This document shows positions 1 through 11,188 of a stretch of DNA of 64,000 nucleotides, piece after piece. The stretch lies in assembly GCA_963575745.1 (NCBI GenBank), contig CAUYUJ010014771.1, positions 88,501-152,500 of the forward strand. Reading direction: 5' to 3'. The translations under genes were made by a program, and so were the position numbers. The number at the start of each line of letters is the position of its first letter. Position 1 is the first letter of the stretch. The notes under the pieces were generated by a model. That model saw nothing but the letters and a program-made list of their open reading frames with translations. It did no database searches and was not told the origin of the DNA. This stretch comes from Prorocentrum cordatum. Lineage: Eukaryota; Sar; Dinophyceae; Prorocentrales; Prorocentraceae.

Positions 1-126
1 CGCGCGGCAGTCGGCCGCGACGCTGAGGGTCTCGACCTTCTCCTTCCAGTTGAGGGCCCCCCCACTCCGAGAGGGCCTCCGACGCCGCGGGGGCGCCCGG
101 CATCGCCGCCCCCACTTGACCCTCCT

Positions 127-891
127 GTGCCGCCCGGCCGCTGGGCGCTGGCCATGGAGTGCGAGGGGAGGGGGGTGGGCGAAGCAGTGGGGCTCACCCC
201 GACGGCGCGGGTGTCAGGCGACTTGCGAGCGGCGCTGGCCCAGCTCCCTAGCAGGACCTGGATGTTCGCTGGGCGGCCGCGGGATGGCGAGACGCCCGAC
301 GAGTACTGCAGCCGCGCCGCTGGCCGCCGCGGAGACGGAGAGGGTGGCCTGAGCGCTCGAGCGCTCGCCGCGAATTTCAACGCGTCGGTGTGCGAAAGCG
401 CCTATGGAGAGTTCCCGGACTGGCCCTCGCCGGGCCCCTGCACTGTGGACTGGCGCGCGCAGTTCGTCGACCGCCGAGGCGGAGGCCCAGCCGACCATCA
501 TCGCTGGTGAGTGGGTCGTCTCCGCCTGCAGGGCTCGGACTTCGGGTTGCAGGAGCGCGATCATGGGATGCGAGCCTTCCAGTGCGTTGGGGAGCATGAC
601 CAGGTTGACCTCCCAAACTTGGCGGGGGTGGAGGTCGCTCTTCGCCGATGCCAGCTGATCGAGTACCACTGCGAGAAGAAGAACAAAGCCAGCTCCCGCA
701 AGGACCAAGGCGCGTGGCAGACGAGGAAGGAGGCGTCCTACTGCACGGACTCCCACAGGCTCGGCGGCGAGGTGATGATCTGTCCCGAGCTGGTGGAGTG
801 CGTGTCCAAGGAAATTGAGAAGGACGCCGGCGCGGCCAAGCAGATGCGCAAGGCGAGGAAGGAGGCGCGCCTCTCGCGCAAAGACGGCTGA
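127..891 (+). pseudogene. gag-like retroelement protein, C-terminal part, one in-frame TGA
   Basis: One reading frame runs through this stretch and is interrupted only by a TGA at 508-510. The part after the stop holds a hydrophobic/basic helix region (LPNLAGVEVALRRCQLIEY), then VMICPELVECVSKEIEKDAG, and a Lys/Arg-rich tail ending in RLSRKDG. This arrangement resembles the C-terminal half of gag-like proteins common in dinoflagellate retroelements; that match is from memory of the family, not a search. The 21.6-22.1 kb fragment matches the other half of the same kind of protein. No reverse transcriptase follows within the next 3 kb, so this is probably a truncated copy. The start is uncertain; upstream sequence may continue beyond the window edge. 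It could also be an ordinary hypothetical protein. Confidence 0.45.
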
Positions 892-1785
892 GCCCAAGCG
901 AGGGCGGCAGGAGGACCCCGACCTTCTTGCCCGACTACGACAGGGGAAGCATCGGCGCCATCACTTGACTGGTGCGGTTTTGGACAACGTGACGCACTAC
1001 TGCTTCACGCAGAGGGCTTCGTCGTCGGCCCGACGGGGGTCGACAAGTGCAGCGTTTGTCGGAAGGTCAAGCGCCGCGCGGAGACCCGGGCTCAGTCTGC
1101 CCAGCGGTGCGCGGACGCCGCCCGCTCCCTGAATGAGATCGGGGGCCGCCAGTGCAATGGCGCCGATGTCGACGCCCCCGTTCGCTTCTGGCCTCTCGTG
1201 CATGATCTCGGCATGGCGAACGCCAAAGCAAGTGTCGAACGGTGGGGGGGGGGGCCCTGCCGACCTCGCCAGCCAGGGGGCCGTTAATGAGCTCCCGGCA
1301 AACCATGGTTACGGGGGAGCTCCTGTGATTGTGGCGCCGATGGGCATTGGCTTTCTCAGCCTGGGCGGAGTCGACTCGCCAGTTGACTTCGACTAGCTGC
1401 TGCGTGATAGCCGCTCCGAGGTCCGCGGCTTTGAGAATGACTATCTCTTGCCGAAGGATCAAGCGGAAGGACGTTTAGGCCTCAAGGGGATGCCTCGCCG
1501 CCCCCATTCTGGCCTTTCTTGCATCGCCCGCGAGAGTACGGGCGTCTCTTGGCTACCATGCCCAGCGGGGGGGTGATCGAACACTCCCTGGATGTGGTCG
1601 AGACGCGCGGATTTCTTAGTGTCCGGAAAAAAGAGCGGAAAGCAGCGTCTCATCATGGATGCCCGTAGGTCGACTTGCTGGTTTAAGGATCCCCAAAGAC
1701 CCGTTTGGTCTCCGGAGATTCGTTCTCCCGTCTCTTTACCGCCCCCGATCTCGCTGTTGAGTTAGGCCAGACAGATGAACAAGAT
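892..1785 (+). other. no clear gene; possible short coding remnant
   Basis: Between about 1,010 and 1,230 one plus-strand frame reads FVVGPTGVDKCSVCRKVKRR and continues with a Cys/Ala/Arg-rich stretch, so it may be a CxxC-bearing remnant related to the gag-like fragment upstream. It is interrupted and short. A G-run lies at 1,242-1,252. From 1,400 to 1,785 I see nothing that supports a gene. Confidence 0.2.
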
Positions 1786-2815
1786 GCATTCTGCAACATC
1801 TGTCTTGAAAGCAAGGGATGCTGGGCATGAAAACAAGCAAACCGCCTGAGACATCCCCACAAACTGGCCGTGAACGGGCCCGTGAACACACCCTTAGGGG
1901 TGCTGAAACCAGCGCCCCGCCTGAGACATCCTCAACATCTGCTCTGACAGCAAAGGATGTTGGGCATGAAAACGAGCAAACCGCTTGAGACATCCCCACA
2001 AACTGGCCGCGAACGGGCCCGTGAAAACACTTCTGGCGGCTCCCTTTAGGGGTGCTGAAACCAGCACCCCAGCTGAGACATCCTCACAATCTGATTTGAA
2101 AGCCAAGGATGTTGGGCATGAGAACCAGCAAACCGCCTGAGACATCCCCACAGACTGGCCACGAACGGGTTCGTGAAGACACCCCTGGCGGCTCCCACTA
2201 GGGGTGCTGAAACCAGCGCCCCGCCTGAGACATCCCCACAATCTGCTCTGAGAGCAAAGGATGTTGGGCTTGAAAGCGAACAGACCGTTTGAGACATCCC
2301 CACAAACTGGCCGCGAACGGGCCCGTGAAAACACTCCTGGCGGCTCCCCTTAGGGGCGTTGAAACCAGCACCCCACCTCAGACATCCTCATAATCTGATT
2401 TGAAAGCCAAGGATGTTGGGCATGAAAACCAGCAAACCGCCTGAGACATCCCCACAAACTGGCCACGAACGGGCCCGTGAAAACACCCCTGGCGGCTCCC
2501 CTTAGGGGTGCTGAAACCAGCACCCCACCTGAGACATCCTCACAATCTGCTCTGAAAGCAAAGGGTGCTGGGCATGAGAACAAGCAAATTGCTTGAGACA
2601 TCCCCACGAACTGGCCACGAACGGGCTCGTGAAGATACCCCTGGCGGCTCCCATTCGGGGTGCTGAAACCAGCGGCCCGCCTAAGACATCCCCACAATCT
2701 GCTCTGAAAGCAAAGGATGCTGGGCATGGAAACGAGCAAACCGCTTGAGACATCCCCACAAACTGGCCGCGAACGGGCCCGTGAAAACACCCCTGGCGGC
2801 TCCCCTTGCGAATCT
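1786..2815. repeat. 152-bp satellite array, about 6.5 units
   Basis: The phrase CCCACAAACTGGCC and its variants recurs at about 1,861, 2,000, 2,152, 2,304, 2,456, 2,608 and 2,760. The spacing is 152 bp after a first interval of 139. Each unit contains two related half-units that share a core GAAACCAGC..CCTGAGACATCC. Two subtypes are visible (GATTTGAAAGCCAAGG and GCTCTGAAAGCAAAGG); they alternate only between about 2,090 and 2,560, suggesting a 304-bp dimer there. Because 152 is not a multiple of 3, the long minus-strand ORFs here (146 codons each) cannot be a repeat protein. Confidence 0.93.
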
Positions 2816-3110
2816 GAGTATGACTAGGCCTGAGTATGCGTAGGTCTGAGTCCGTGCGTTCAGTAACTCAGACTATGAGAAGGTCTGAGCATGTGTAGGT
2901 ATGAGTATGAGTAAGTCTGGGTATGGGCAGGTCTGGGAACGAGTCTGGGTATGAGCAAGTCTGGGTATGAAGGAATCCCAGCATGAGTAAGTCTGAGCAT
3001 GAGTAGGCCTGCGTGTTGTGTGTTGAGTAAGTCAAACCATGAGAAGGCATGAGTATGAGTAGGTTTGAGTATGAGTAAGTCTGTGTATGAGTAGGTGTGT
3101 TCTCTCTGGA
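2812..3110. repeat. degenerate ~18-bp minisatellite (TGAGTATGAGTAAGTCTG)
   Basis: Multiple imperfect copies of TGAGTATGAGTAAGTCTG and TGAGTATGAGTAGGTCTG follow the 152-bp array directly. Degeneracy is high and unit length varies by a few bases. Confidence 0.85.
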
Positions 3111-5039
3111 TATCTTGAGTCGGCGGCGTCCGAGTAATAACAAGAACCCCATCGTAGGATATGGGGAAAAAGATGAGGAATGCACCATATACGTCAACGG
3201 CCCAATACCGCCAGCAGTGTGCGAAGCAGACCGGTAGAATTTCTTCTAAGGCGAATTCATCGCATCACACTGCGGCAAAATCGACAACTTGGCTGGATCA
3301 TCATTCGGTGCTTGTGCAGGCTGCCACTTACGCGGCGAATTGATGTTGAGCTCGAGTGCACCAGGTGTGATTGCTCACCCATGACGGCGGTCGCTGTCTT
3401 TGCTGAGTCTTCAGAGCCTCTTTTGCCCTCGCTTGTCTGGCCTACGACTGCCGAGACGTTTGCGTAGGCGGGTGAAGTTTCTGTATGATCGCGAACTCAC
3501 ATTCGATGACATCAGGCTTGTGATTACCACCGTACATGCAAGCAAAAATTGAGAGACTCAACTCGGTACTGGCCCGATTTTGTGTAACGAAATGATTTCG
3601 CCTTCTCTCCATACCGGTTCCAACCCAAAAGCCAGTACTCCGTGAATCGTGCAGCGAGGCTACCGGGTATGGTAGCAAAGCCATCCTTCGACTTGCGAGT
3701 GGCACTAGTCTCACCGACCTACCATACGCTGTCCACAGCGGAGAAGTTGACAGAATGATTGCCTAATGCTGATTGCCGTGTCAAAGTGAACATGTTCCGC
3801 ATCTGCACAAGGAAACCTTCCAAAGATACCCAGTCATCCGACGAACCCTGTCCCCATATCACACGGTGAACAGCTAAAGGAAGAAAACGAGCACAATTAG
3901 CAATGTGGGGTCGATCCCAGAACAACTCCATGCATAAGAGGCCACACATGTTAGACAGCATACCACACAGAGCAGATACGGTCCGATGTTTCCGGCAGTT
4001 GGCGACTCGAGGAGCGCACATCCACATAGCAAGTATAGCAACCAGAGTTTGCAAAACCTTGTGCACATTTTTCTTTCAGTAACATGCAGATAGGCGGCAA
4101 GCTTCATGCATAAGAATTCGCTACATATTCATCGGACATCACCCCGGTCCGCGGGAAGCCTAAGATTTCATGCACTGCGCTAAGGATGCATGTGGCCTGG
4201 ACGTCTACCAACGTATTAGAGGTAACCGCCTTGCTTTCCGCTTCATTGAATACTGGAATGCGCCCTGCTCTCCGAAGCAGTTCCCACCAAATCATATCCT
4301 GCTGGGTTGTTCTGGAGAAAGTTGTTTATAGACCTGCACCGTCCGAAGGGTTACCCCTCCTACGGGAACCGCAAGTCTAGTGTGGATGTCGAGATGAGGA
4401 CTGAACACTCGTTGCTTTCGATTTGATTCACTCAAGCGGTCTGCAGAAGAGAATTTGAAAGTGCTAGAGCCATCCAGTCCGAGCGGTACTCTTTGAGCAT
4501 TGGTTGCTGGGGTCCCCGCTCGGGGGTTGACTCGCCATGGTGCTGGAAAGGACGATCATGGAAATGAGAGGCAACGAGAGGGAGAGAGAAAGAGAGACAT
4601 CGAGATCGTAACATCTCGCTTCAAGCATGGTTCGACAACTCTTACCACGGGCGTTATGCTTCACAATCAGAGAGGGGCCTGACCCTGTGCGCTTTGTGTT
4701 GCAAGGACCGAGCACCCTTTTTTTCTGTCCTCGTCGGCTGCTGCAGGGGCGGGTGCTGAGAAAAGGCCTCAGTGTGAATGTTACGACAGGGTCACGTGCC
4801 TCTTCCCGTGTACGGCCACGGGCTAAAAGAAAGTAGCTCTGAGGTGCCATCCTGATACATGATGTCTCGTCGGCTCACCGTCAGTACCGTTGCACCTGCC
4901 AGGCGTGAAGGCGCAGCACCAGCTTGATCCACTCGCGGGCCTGTTCGTGCCCCTGCTCTGTTCTTCATCTGGTGTTCTGTCTTATTGCTTCTTTCCAACA
5001 TGGCATCCAACCTCCCGCTGTAGACCGAACCGAACAGAA
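3111..5039. other. low-GC island with short minus-strand open stretches, unrecognised
   Basis: Base composition drops visibly compared with the flanks, mainly from 3,160 to 4,640. On the minus strand three neighbouring open stretches (4,295-4,104, 4,066-3,719 and 3,714-3,442) have protein-like composition, including MCGLLCMELFWDRPHIANC and GMERRRNHFVTQNRASTE, but lie in different frames. They could be exons or a frameshifted pseudogene. I do not recognise a family. A purine-rich GAGAGGGAGAGAGAAAGAGA tract lies near 4,580. From 4,640 to 5,039 nothing is supported. Confidence 0.3.
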
Positions 5040-5240
5040 CCGAGGAGGAGGAGGAGGAGGAGGAGGAGGACCTGAAAGAGGACAAGGACAGGCGCTGCGC
5101 CAGCCCAAAACCTGGGCCCCCGCCGCGGCTCTGCGGCCCCGTCGCTGGCAGCCGGCGCCGCCCCCTGCGTCCCAGACCCCCTCGACTCATGGCAAAGTCA
5201 CGACGGAGCGTGCTTCGGTGTTGCCAACCTTTACCAGAGG
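5040..5240 (+). repeat. dispersed repeat, copy A, led by a GGA microsatellite
   Basis: A (GAG)n tract at 5,041-5,070 leads into GAGGACAAGGACAGGCGCTG, then CCTGGGCCCCCGCCGCGGC and CAGACCCCCTCGACTCATG. The same succession occurs on the opposite strand at about 12,785-12,985, over roughly 180 bp. A shorter related piece (CGCGGCCCTGCGGTTCCGTC) is at about 5,380-5,440. Confidence 0.75.
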
Positions 5241-5439
5241 CCCTAATCGGGCCATCGGGCCCCGGGATCGTTAGAACACTGCTCTTGATGAAGAAACGGC
5301 CGCGAGGAACGGGTCGAGACCTCTAGGGGGGTCGACGTTGTGAAAAATGATGATGTCGGGGCCTGTCTGGCCGCGGACGCCGCGGCCCTGCGGTTCCGTC
5401 GCTGGCAGCTGGCGCCGTCTCCTCCGTCATGGAGGGGGG

Positions 5440-5720
5440 CGATGACCAGGGGGGAACCCCTCGAGGCTTCAAGAGGGTTCCGAGATGGCCCAAGAGAGCT
5501 TCAAGACAGGGCCAAAGAAGGGCCCAATACAGCCCCAAGAGCGCCTAAAGAGGGCCCCTCGAAGCGATTTTGGAGCCGTATTGGGCCCCCCCTTCTTCTG
5601 TGGATGGCCCCCGAGGTGGCCCCGAGAGGCCCCCAAAGGGGCCCCAAGATGACCCCACGAGGGGCTCGATAGAAACCGAAATCTTCCAGAGTTGCCCCGA
5701 GGGGCCTCCCTCTTCGGCGG
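5440..5720. repeat. degenerate CCAAGAGGCCCC-type repeat
   Basis: Closely spaced variants of CCCAAGAG, GGCCCCAAG and AGAGGCCCC fill this interval. The same short words make up larger arrays at 34.8-36.7, 38.9-39.3 and 49.0-49.2 kb. ORFs overlapping here are rich in Pro, Lys and Gly and are composition artefacts. Confidence 0.7.
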
Positions 5721-6294
5721 CGCCGAAGAAGGGGACGACGACCTCCTGCGCCACATCTCCTGTCAATGCTCCCGGAGGCGCCAGAGCGCCGAGAAAGAAA
5801 ATTATACAAATGAGACTAGCCATCTGCTCACCCGTAGGCGCTCGGAGGTGGGAGCGCTCGCTCCCGAGGCCACGAGAAAATACGGCCCGTGCTGACGAGG
5901 CCAGGGTCCCTACCGTGAAGAGTAGCCGTGGTCCGCGCGAGCGAGGCCCACGATCACGCCGCACAAAAAACAGCGGATCCGCGCGCGTGCGGCCACACAT
6001 GGTGGATCGAGCGCGGGGTGGCCACCCAAGGTGCGTGAGATGCAGTAGCTACCGCCATGACACCCGCACCAGAGGTGGCCCCCGCGGCGCCAGGATGGAT
6101 GGACGGCTTCATGCGCTGGCTGGCCCCCCGCGCGGTCACTGCGCTGGGCATCGTGGGCTGCGTCTGGACAGCAACAACGGCCAGGGAGCCGTCCTAGGAC
6201 AAGAGTGTCCCGAGCTCCACTGCCTACGCCGCCTCCTCCTGCTTCGCCTCGCCCGCCTCCTGGCCGCCTCTTCAAAGCACCCTCTGCGCTCCAC
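5721..6294. other. no recognisable gene
   Basis: GC-rich sequence with overlapping open frames on both strands but no motif or family signature that I can identify. Confidence 0.3.
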
Positions 6295-6410
6295 TGTCAC
6301 GTCCTCATTGTCTCGTCCTCCTCCTCCTCTTCCTCCTCGCCCTCCGCCACCTCCTCCTCCTCCTCCTCCTCCTCCTCCTCCTCCTCCTCCTCCTCCGTTG
6401 CAGCAGCAGC
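6295..6410. repeat. (TCC)n microsatellite
   Basis: An interrupted TCC/CTC run that is nearly pure from about 6,350 to 6,396, followed by a short CAG run. It creates poly-Ser, poly-Pro and poly-Gly ORFs in every frame; none is credible. Confidence 0.95.
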
Positions 6411-6599
6411 AGCCTCGTCGCCCTCCTCGGCGCGCGTCGCCGCCTCTCTGGTGCCCCGCGCGACGGCCGGCCTTCTGACATTGCTCGCTCACCTCCTGGC
6501 TGCCTAATGCCTCCCGTGGCTGCCTTCTGCGCTCCTTTGTCACCTCCTCATGGTCTCGTCGTCGTCCTCCTCCTCGCTCTTTTCCTCCTCACCGTGCCG

Positions 6600-6680
6600 G
6601 CAGCGCCTCCTCCTCGTCCTCCTCCTCCTCCTCCTCCTCCTCCTCCTCCTCCTCCTCCTCCTCCTCCTCCTGGTCGCACT
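6600..6680. repeat. (TCC)n microsatellite next to the 3' end of a LINE
   Basis: A second nearly pure CTC/TCC run that ends about 100 bp downstream (minus-strand sense) of the last recognisable codon of the minus-strand LINE pol. GCC/CCG triplets fill the intervening sequence. Confidence 0.93.
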
Positions 6681-6779
6681 CCCTCGCCTCGTCGTCCTCG
6701 GCGCCCGCCGCCTGTCCTTGTGCCTCACGCGACGGCCGCCGCCGCCGCTTGCACCGCCGCCGCCGCCGCCAGACGGGCC

Positions 6780-9700
6780 GGGGTCGCCCCTGGCCGCGGC
6801 TGCTGCAGCCGCTGCAGAATGGCCCGCGCGTTTTCCCTGTGCAGGGAGATGGAGAGTCGCTAGGCCATCCTGTCCGCCGCGCTGGCGGCTTCCTCCCCGC
6901 GCACGTCGGCCGCGCGCTTGGTCAGCACAGCGAAAGTGCGGCGCGCCTCGCCGCCCCAGCTCCCGCGGTGCGCCTCCACCACCATCGGGATCGAGGTGAG
7001 GTCCGCGTCGCTGCAGGCCTGCCCCGTGCCCTGGTGTTGCCGCTTGTACTCCTCGTGCCTGTCGAAGGCGGCGGCCGGGTCGGCGGCGGAGCGCGCGATG
7101 AGGTCCGCGCGCAGGCCCGACGTCACCGCGAAGTCCAGGGTGGCCGAGAGCCCGCCGCGCCACCGGGGGACAGAGACATCCGCTGGCTGGCGGCCGTCGT
7201 TGTCTAGTCCGTCGCCGCCCGGCTCCTCGGCGCTCGGCCTTTCGCCCCGTGCCCGCGGCGGCAGCAGTCCAGGCCGCTCCAGCTCCGTCCCCGAGAAGCC
7301 GGCGGCCTGGGCGGCGAAGAAGGTACCGTTCCGCAGCTTGTCGCGGCGGCGCGCGCGGTCGCCCTGGCATTAGGCGTGGTCGCAGTGCGCGTCCATGACT
7401 TCCCCGCGCGCCAGGCAGAATGCTTCCTCGTCGATAAGCTGGACCCGGAGCCGTCGCTCGATCCCGATCTGCATCAGGTTGTGCGGGACCGCTGTGCCGA
7501 GCGCCTCGATGGGGGGCGCCTGCAGGTGCGCGCTCGCGCCAGGCGCGACCACCAAAGGGAGACGGGCGCGCGTCGCGGGCGACGGGCGGCCCCAGAGGGC
7601 GACGCGCGCAGCGTCGTCGACCTGGCCCGACAGGGCCTCTAGGTTGGAATGTGTCTCGCAGTCGAAGCGCGCGGCCCGGTCCGCCTCATCCATGGTGGCG
7701 TTGTGGGTCTGGAGCGCCGCGGTCAGGGCCCCGGCGTCGCCCGCGCCGTCGCCTGCGTAGCCCGCGTGCGTTGACCGGCAGAACTCGCTGCCCTTGACGC
7801 GCGAGGAGAGGTAGGCCGCCGGCGAGTGCTTCTCGGCAGAGCGCAGCCCCAAGCTGCCCACGTTCATGTCCAGCTGCGCTTGGGCCCAGGAGTCGTCGGT
7901 GAGGAGGGAGCAGGCCAGTCGTTCCAGGCAGGGGCGCACTGCGGAGTCCATCTTCAGGAGTCACGCTGCTGGAGAGGGTGAAGAGCTACCTGTACGTCCT
8001 CCAAGCCGGCCAGTGCGTCCTGCAGGAGCTCCGTTGCCTTCTTCACTCCTTCCTGCGTGCGCTGGCGGCAGAAATCGTCGCCCCCGATGGGCGCGCCGAG
8101 GAGCTCGAAGCAGCCGTCGGAGCGCAGTCGGAAGCCCGGCGGGACATCCGCCGCGGACGCGTTGCCGTCTGCCCCCGCCGCAGGGACAACCTCGCATTTG
8201 CCCGGCCCCGTGCTGATCGAGGTTGAGGCCGACTGCGGCGAGCTGGGCCACGACGAGGTGCAGGGAGCGCGCCGCGGTCTGATTGTCGCCCGCCACGCAG
8301 CCGTCGTCCAAGTAGGAGACGACGAGGTCCAGGCCGGCGCCCCGCGCGAGCTCCTTGAGGCTGCGGCGCGCCGTCTCCGCGCAGCGTTGGAGTGCCAGAG
8401 AGAAGAGCAGTGGGCCAAGCGGGTCGCCCTGCCGGACACCGCACTCGGAGCGCAGCGTCTGCTTGCCGAGGAAGAGTAGCGAGGGGCTGCCGTGGCACCG
8501 GTCCGCCCAGGGTGCCAGCGCGGGAAAATCCGCGCGCGCTGCTTTGAGGACGGCCCGCTGGTCCAGAGCGTTGAAAGCGTTCGAGGGGTCAAATTTCACG
8601 AAGATTTTGTCCCTGTCGACCCAGTTGCGCGTGAACCACTGCCTGGCCACGTGGATCGCCGCCTCCGCGCCTCCTGGGACGGCCGCGCCTACCTGGTGGG
8701 GCGCCAGGCGGTCGCGGGTAGCCTCGGCGACCTCCCGGCAGAGGCTCTTGCCCGCAAGGCGGCGGAGTGTCTCTCAGGCGGCCGCCGGGCGGAGGCCGCC
8801 GTCGTTCCTCGGGAGAGCCGCCAGCGAAGCGCCAGCAAAGTAAGCCGCCACCGCTGCCGGGGCCTGGCCGCGCGCGAACGCGTTCACGAGACCAGCGAGC
8901 TGCTCCGCGGCCTCGCCCCTGTGCGCCACCGTCGCCAGGGCGCCCTGCAGGTGTCAGGGGCGCAGGCCGGTGGGGCCGGCGGCTGAGCCCTTGGGGAAGG
9001 CCCGCGCATCTTTCTGGACGACAGAGACGTCGACCTGGGCGGCGGCGGCCGCGTGGACAGCAAGCCGGCCGGCCAGGTCCACAACTGGTTGCTGATTGCG
9101 GGGCGTTTGCGGCCCATCTGATCAACGACGGCCTGCGCGACGGACGCGGGCGGCTCCGACGTCAGCGAAGCGCAGCTTCTCGAGCGGAGCCCCTCCGAAG
9201 CCAAGTCGAGGCAACGCTGTGCTCGGTGAGTCGCCTTGCCTTGTCCGCCCCTCCTGTCTGGCGCCGCTCCGTCGTTTCTGCCCAGGGCGTCCTGCGCTCT
9301 TCCTCCAACGTGGCGGAGGTTATTGGCCTCCTGCTCGCTGGCTTTTCGGCTGCCTCGGCCTCCGCGGCTGCGCGGGCGAAGCACGCGCTTGGGCGGCAGC
9401 TGGGCCCGAGCTGCTTCGGTGTTGCGGTGGACCGCTAACGCCGCGGTCTGCACCAAGCACTGTGCCCACAACCCCCCGGCCCCTTGGGCACGTGGCGCCT
9501 CGTGCCAGTGCGGCTGGAGAAGACCGCCCGCATTGATGGGGGTCCTGGGCGGCCGGCCGCGTCGCCAGCGCTCGCGGGGGGGGCCGGGGCAAATGCAACG
9601 GCCGTCGCGCGAGCTGCTGGCCGGCGCCGGGGGCGCGCCCCCTGGAAGCGGAGGTTGAGGAACCGCTGACGCACCGAGCGCTGCCCCAAGGCGTGCTGGT

Positions 9701-9850
9701 CCAGGAACGCATGCGGGACGGGGGGCAGGTTGGGGAAGCGCCCCGCCGCGTGCTCGTTCAAGTGGACCCGCGTGCTCTCCGGGCTGGCCCACCCCGCCGA
9801 CGCGGCAGGATCGGCGCGCGGGCAGCCGGGAAGCGGGCAGTAGACGCGGG
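6780..9850 (-). pseudogene. non-LTR (LINE-type) retrotransposon pol, frameshifted
   Basis: Read on the minus strand in order. There is a C2H2-like finger at 9,839-9,750 (C-x4-C-x19-H-x3-H), then a linker, then a reverse transcriptase. The reverse transcriptase shows block A as KFDPSNAFN near 8,595, RQGDPLGPLLF near 8,430, and the catalytic SYLDDG at 8,317-8,300. A C-terminal region (TSGLRADLIARSAADPA, IPMVVEAHRGSW) ends near 6,780 with SISLHRENARAIL. The copy is dead: coding potential changes frame at least four times (for example near 8,220), and in-frame stops lie at 8,956-8,954 (TGA), 8,776-8,774 (TGA) and 6,862-6,860 (TAG). YLDD in place of the common YADD, and the finger plus tail, fit a family abundant in dinoflagellates (recalled, not searched). 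No endonuclease domain was recognised. Confidence 0.85.
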
Positions 9851-10819
9851 CCCGCCGCTGGGCTGCAGGGCGGGGCGCGGCGGGGGCCCGCGGCGGCGGC
9901 GGCGCAGCTGGCGGCGGCAGGGCAGCCGCGGCCAGCTCCGCAGCGTGCCCGCGGGCCCCCCCCCTGCCGGCATGGCGGGAGGCTGGGCGCCCGCGCGGGC
10001 AGCTTCCTCCAGCGCTGCTCGCCGGCGACGCTCGGCGAGCGGCGCGCCGGCGCCCGCGTCGTCGAGGCGCATGCTGGCGACGCGCTCGCGGAGGAAGGGT
10101 TCGTCGCCGGGCTCGCCCCCCTCGGCGCGGTTGCGCCTGAGCGCGCGGCGGGCCGGCGAGGCGCGCGATCCGACCTCCACGAAGGCGTCCCTGATCGACA
10201 CCTCGGCCTCCGTCCCCCTCCGCGCAGGGCCCGCGCTCGATGGGCTCGCCGTCCGTGGCGGCGGAGGCGCCGGCGTCAGTCGTCGAGGCGAGGTGGAGCG
10301 GTCGCGCTCTGGAGGCTCTGGCCGGCTCGTGGACCTCTCGTGGAGCCCCTGGTGCACGTGCGCCAGTTCATCTCCCAGTGGCACGCGCCGCACACCTCCG
10401 TTTTCCGAGTCTGCCGGGAAGGCCGGGGCAATGAGGGCCTTGATCATGAGCGCCGCGTGGCCGCCCGAGGCGAATGACATCTCCGAATGCGTGGCCAGGC
10501 TGAGACTGATCGTCGCGGTCAGCGCGAGGACCTTGCAGAACGGCCTGCCAACGTGAAACTCGGCGGCCAGGCCCACGGAGCACAGGCATGCCAAGCAGCG
10601 CTGGCGGGGGCCGCCAAGGATCGCGGCTCCGAGGCAGAGCGCGTTCAAGGAGGTGGAAGCTTCGCGCGCTGCGAGCAGCACCGCTGACACCTGCCTGGGA
10701 GCCGACACTGCGTGGCCGACGAAGCCGTGCAGCAAGTGCGCGAACATCGCGCTGCAGAGCCATGGTAGACCCCACGCCAGCATGGACACAGGCAGCGGCG
10801 GCAAGCTGCAGAGACCCAA
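9758..10819 (-). other. open frame of 353 codons upstream of the LINE, doubtful
   Basis: This frame begins with a hydrophobic Leu/Ala/Cys-rich region, passes through a Pro/Arg-rich middle with an acidic and basic patch (ASMRLDDAGAGAPLAERRRR), and ends in another frame over the LINE zinc finger. In GC-rich DNA a frame this long can arise by chance. It may be the 5' part of the LINE or its leader. No start context or family supports it independently. Confidence 0.2.
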
Positions 10820-11188
10820 TGCACCTTAAGGTCAGCCCCGAATCGGCGAAACTTGGAACTCGCGGTAGAGGCGATCGACGGCGGGGCCGCTGGCGAGGCT
10901 CGATGTCGTGGACCGCGCACCCGAGGAGCTGGCGGGCGAACTCCGCAGGTGGAGGAGGAAGAAAAGCTCTGCTGCAGAGGTTCGCGGTGGTGTCGGAACG
11001 TTGCTCAGCGTCCGGGCCTTCGTCGCGAGGCTCATTGGCTTGCTTTGGGCCGCGTCGCGCGGCGTTCTCTACCGCCGCGCTGTCCGCCGCGGCCTGTGGC
11101 AGCGCCGCCATGGGGCAAGCCCGCTCCGAGCGCGCCCCTGCGCCCCTGCCCCCCCCCGCTCACCAGCCCGCGGCCCCGGCACCCGGGC
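10820..11188. other. no recognisable gene
   Basis: GC-rich flank between the possible LINE leader and the CATA tract. Overlapping open frames on both strands show no motif. Confidence 0.25.

Noticed and set aside
506-533. GTGAGT...CTGCAG looking like a tiny intron around the TGA of the gag-like fragment
   Set aside because: At about 26-28 bp it is far shorter than usual introns, and removal does not join the two coding parts in frame.
1894-2790. Two 146-codon minus-strand ORFs with repeated VGMSQAVC-like segments
   Set aside because: They follow the 152-bp satellite, whose period is not a multiple of 3, so the repeated peptides alternate frames and no selected protein is implied.
1786-3110. 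CRISPR-like array
   Set aside because: Units are contiguous satellites without unique spacers, and the genome is eukaryotic.
5570-6543. 302-codon plus-strand and 135-codon minus-strand ORFs with poly-Pro and poly-Gly
   Set aside because: Driven by the TCC microsatellite and GC-rich flanks; no domain.
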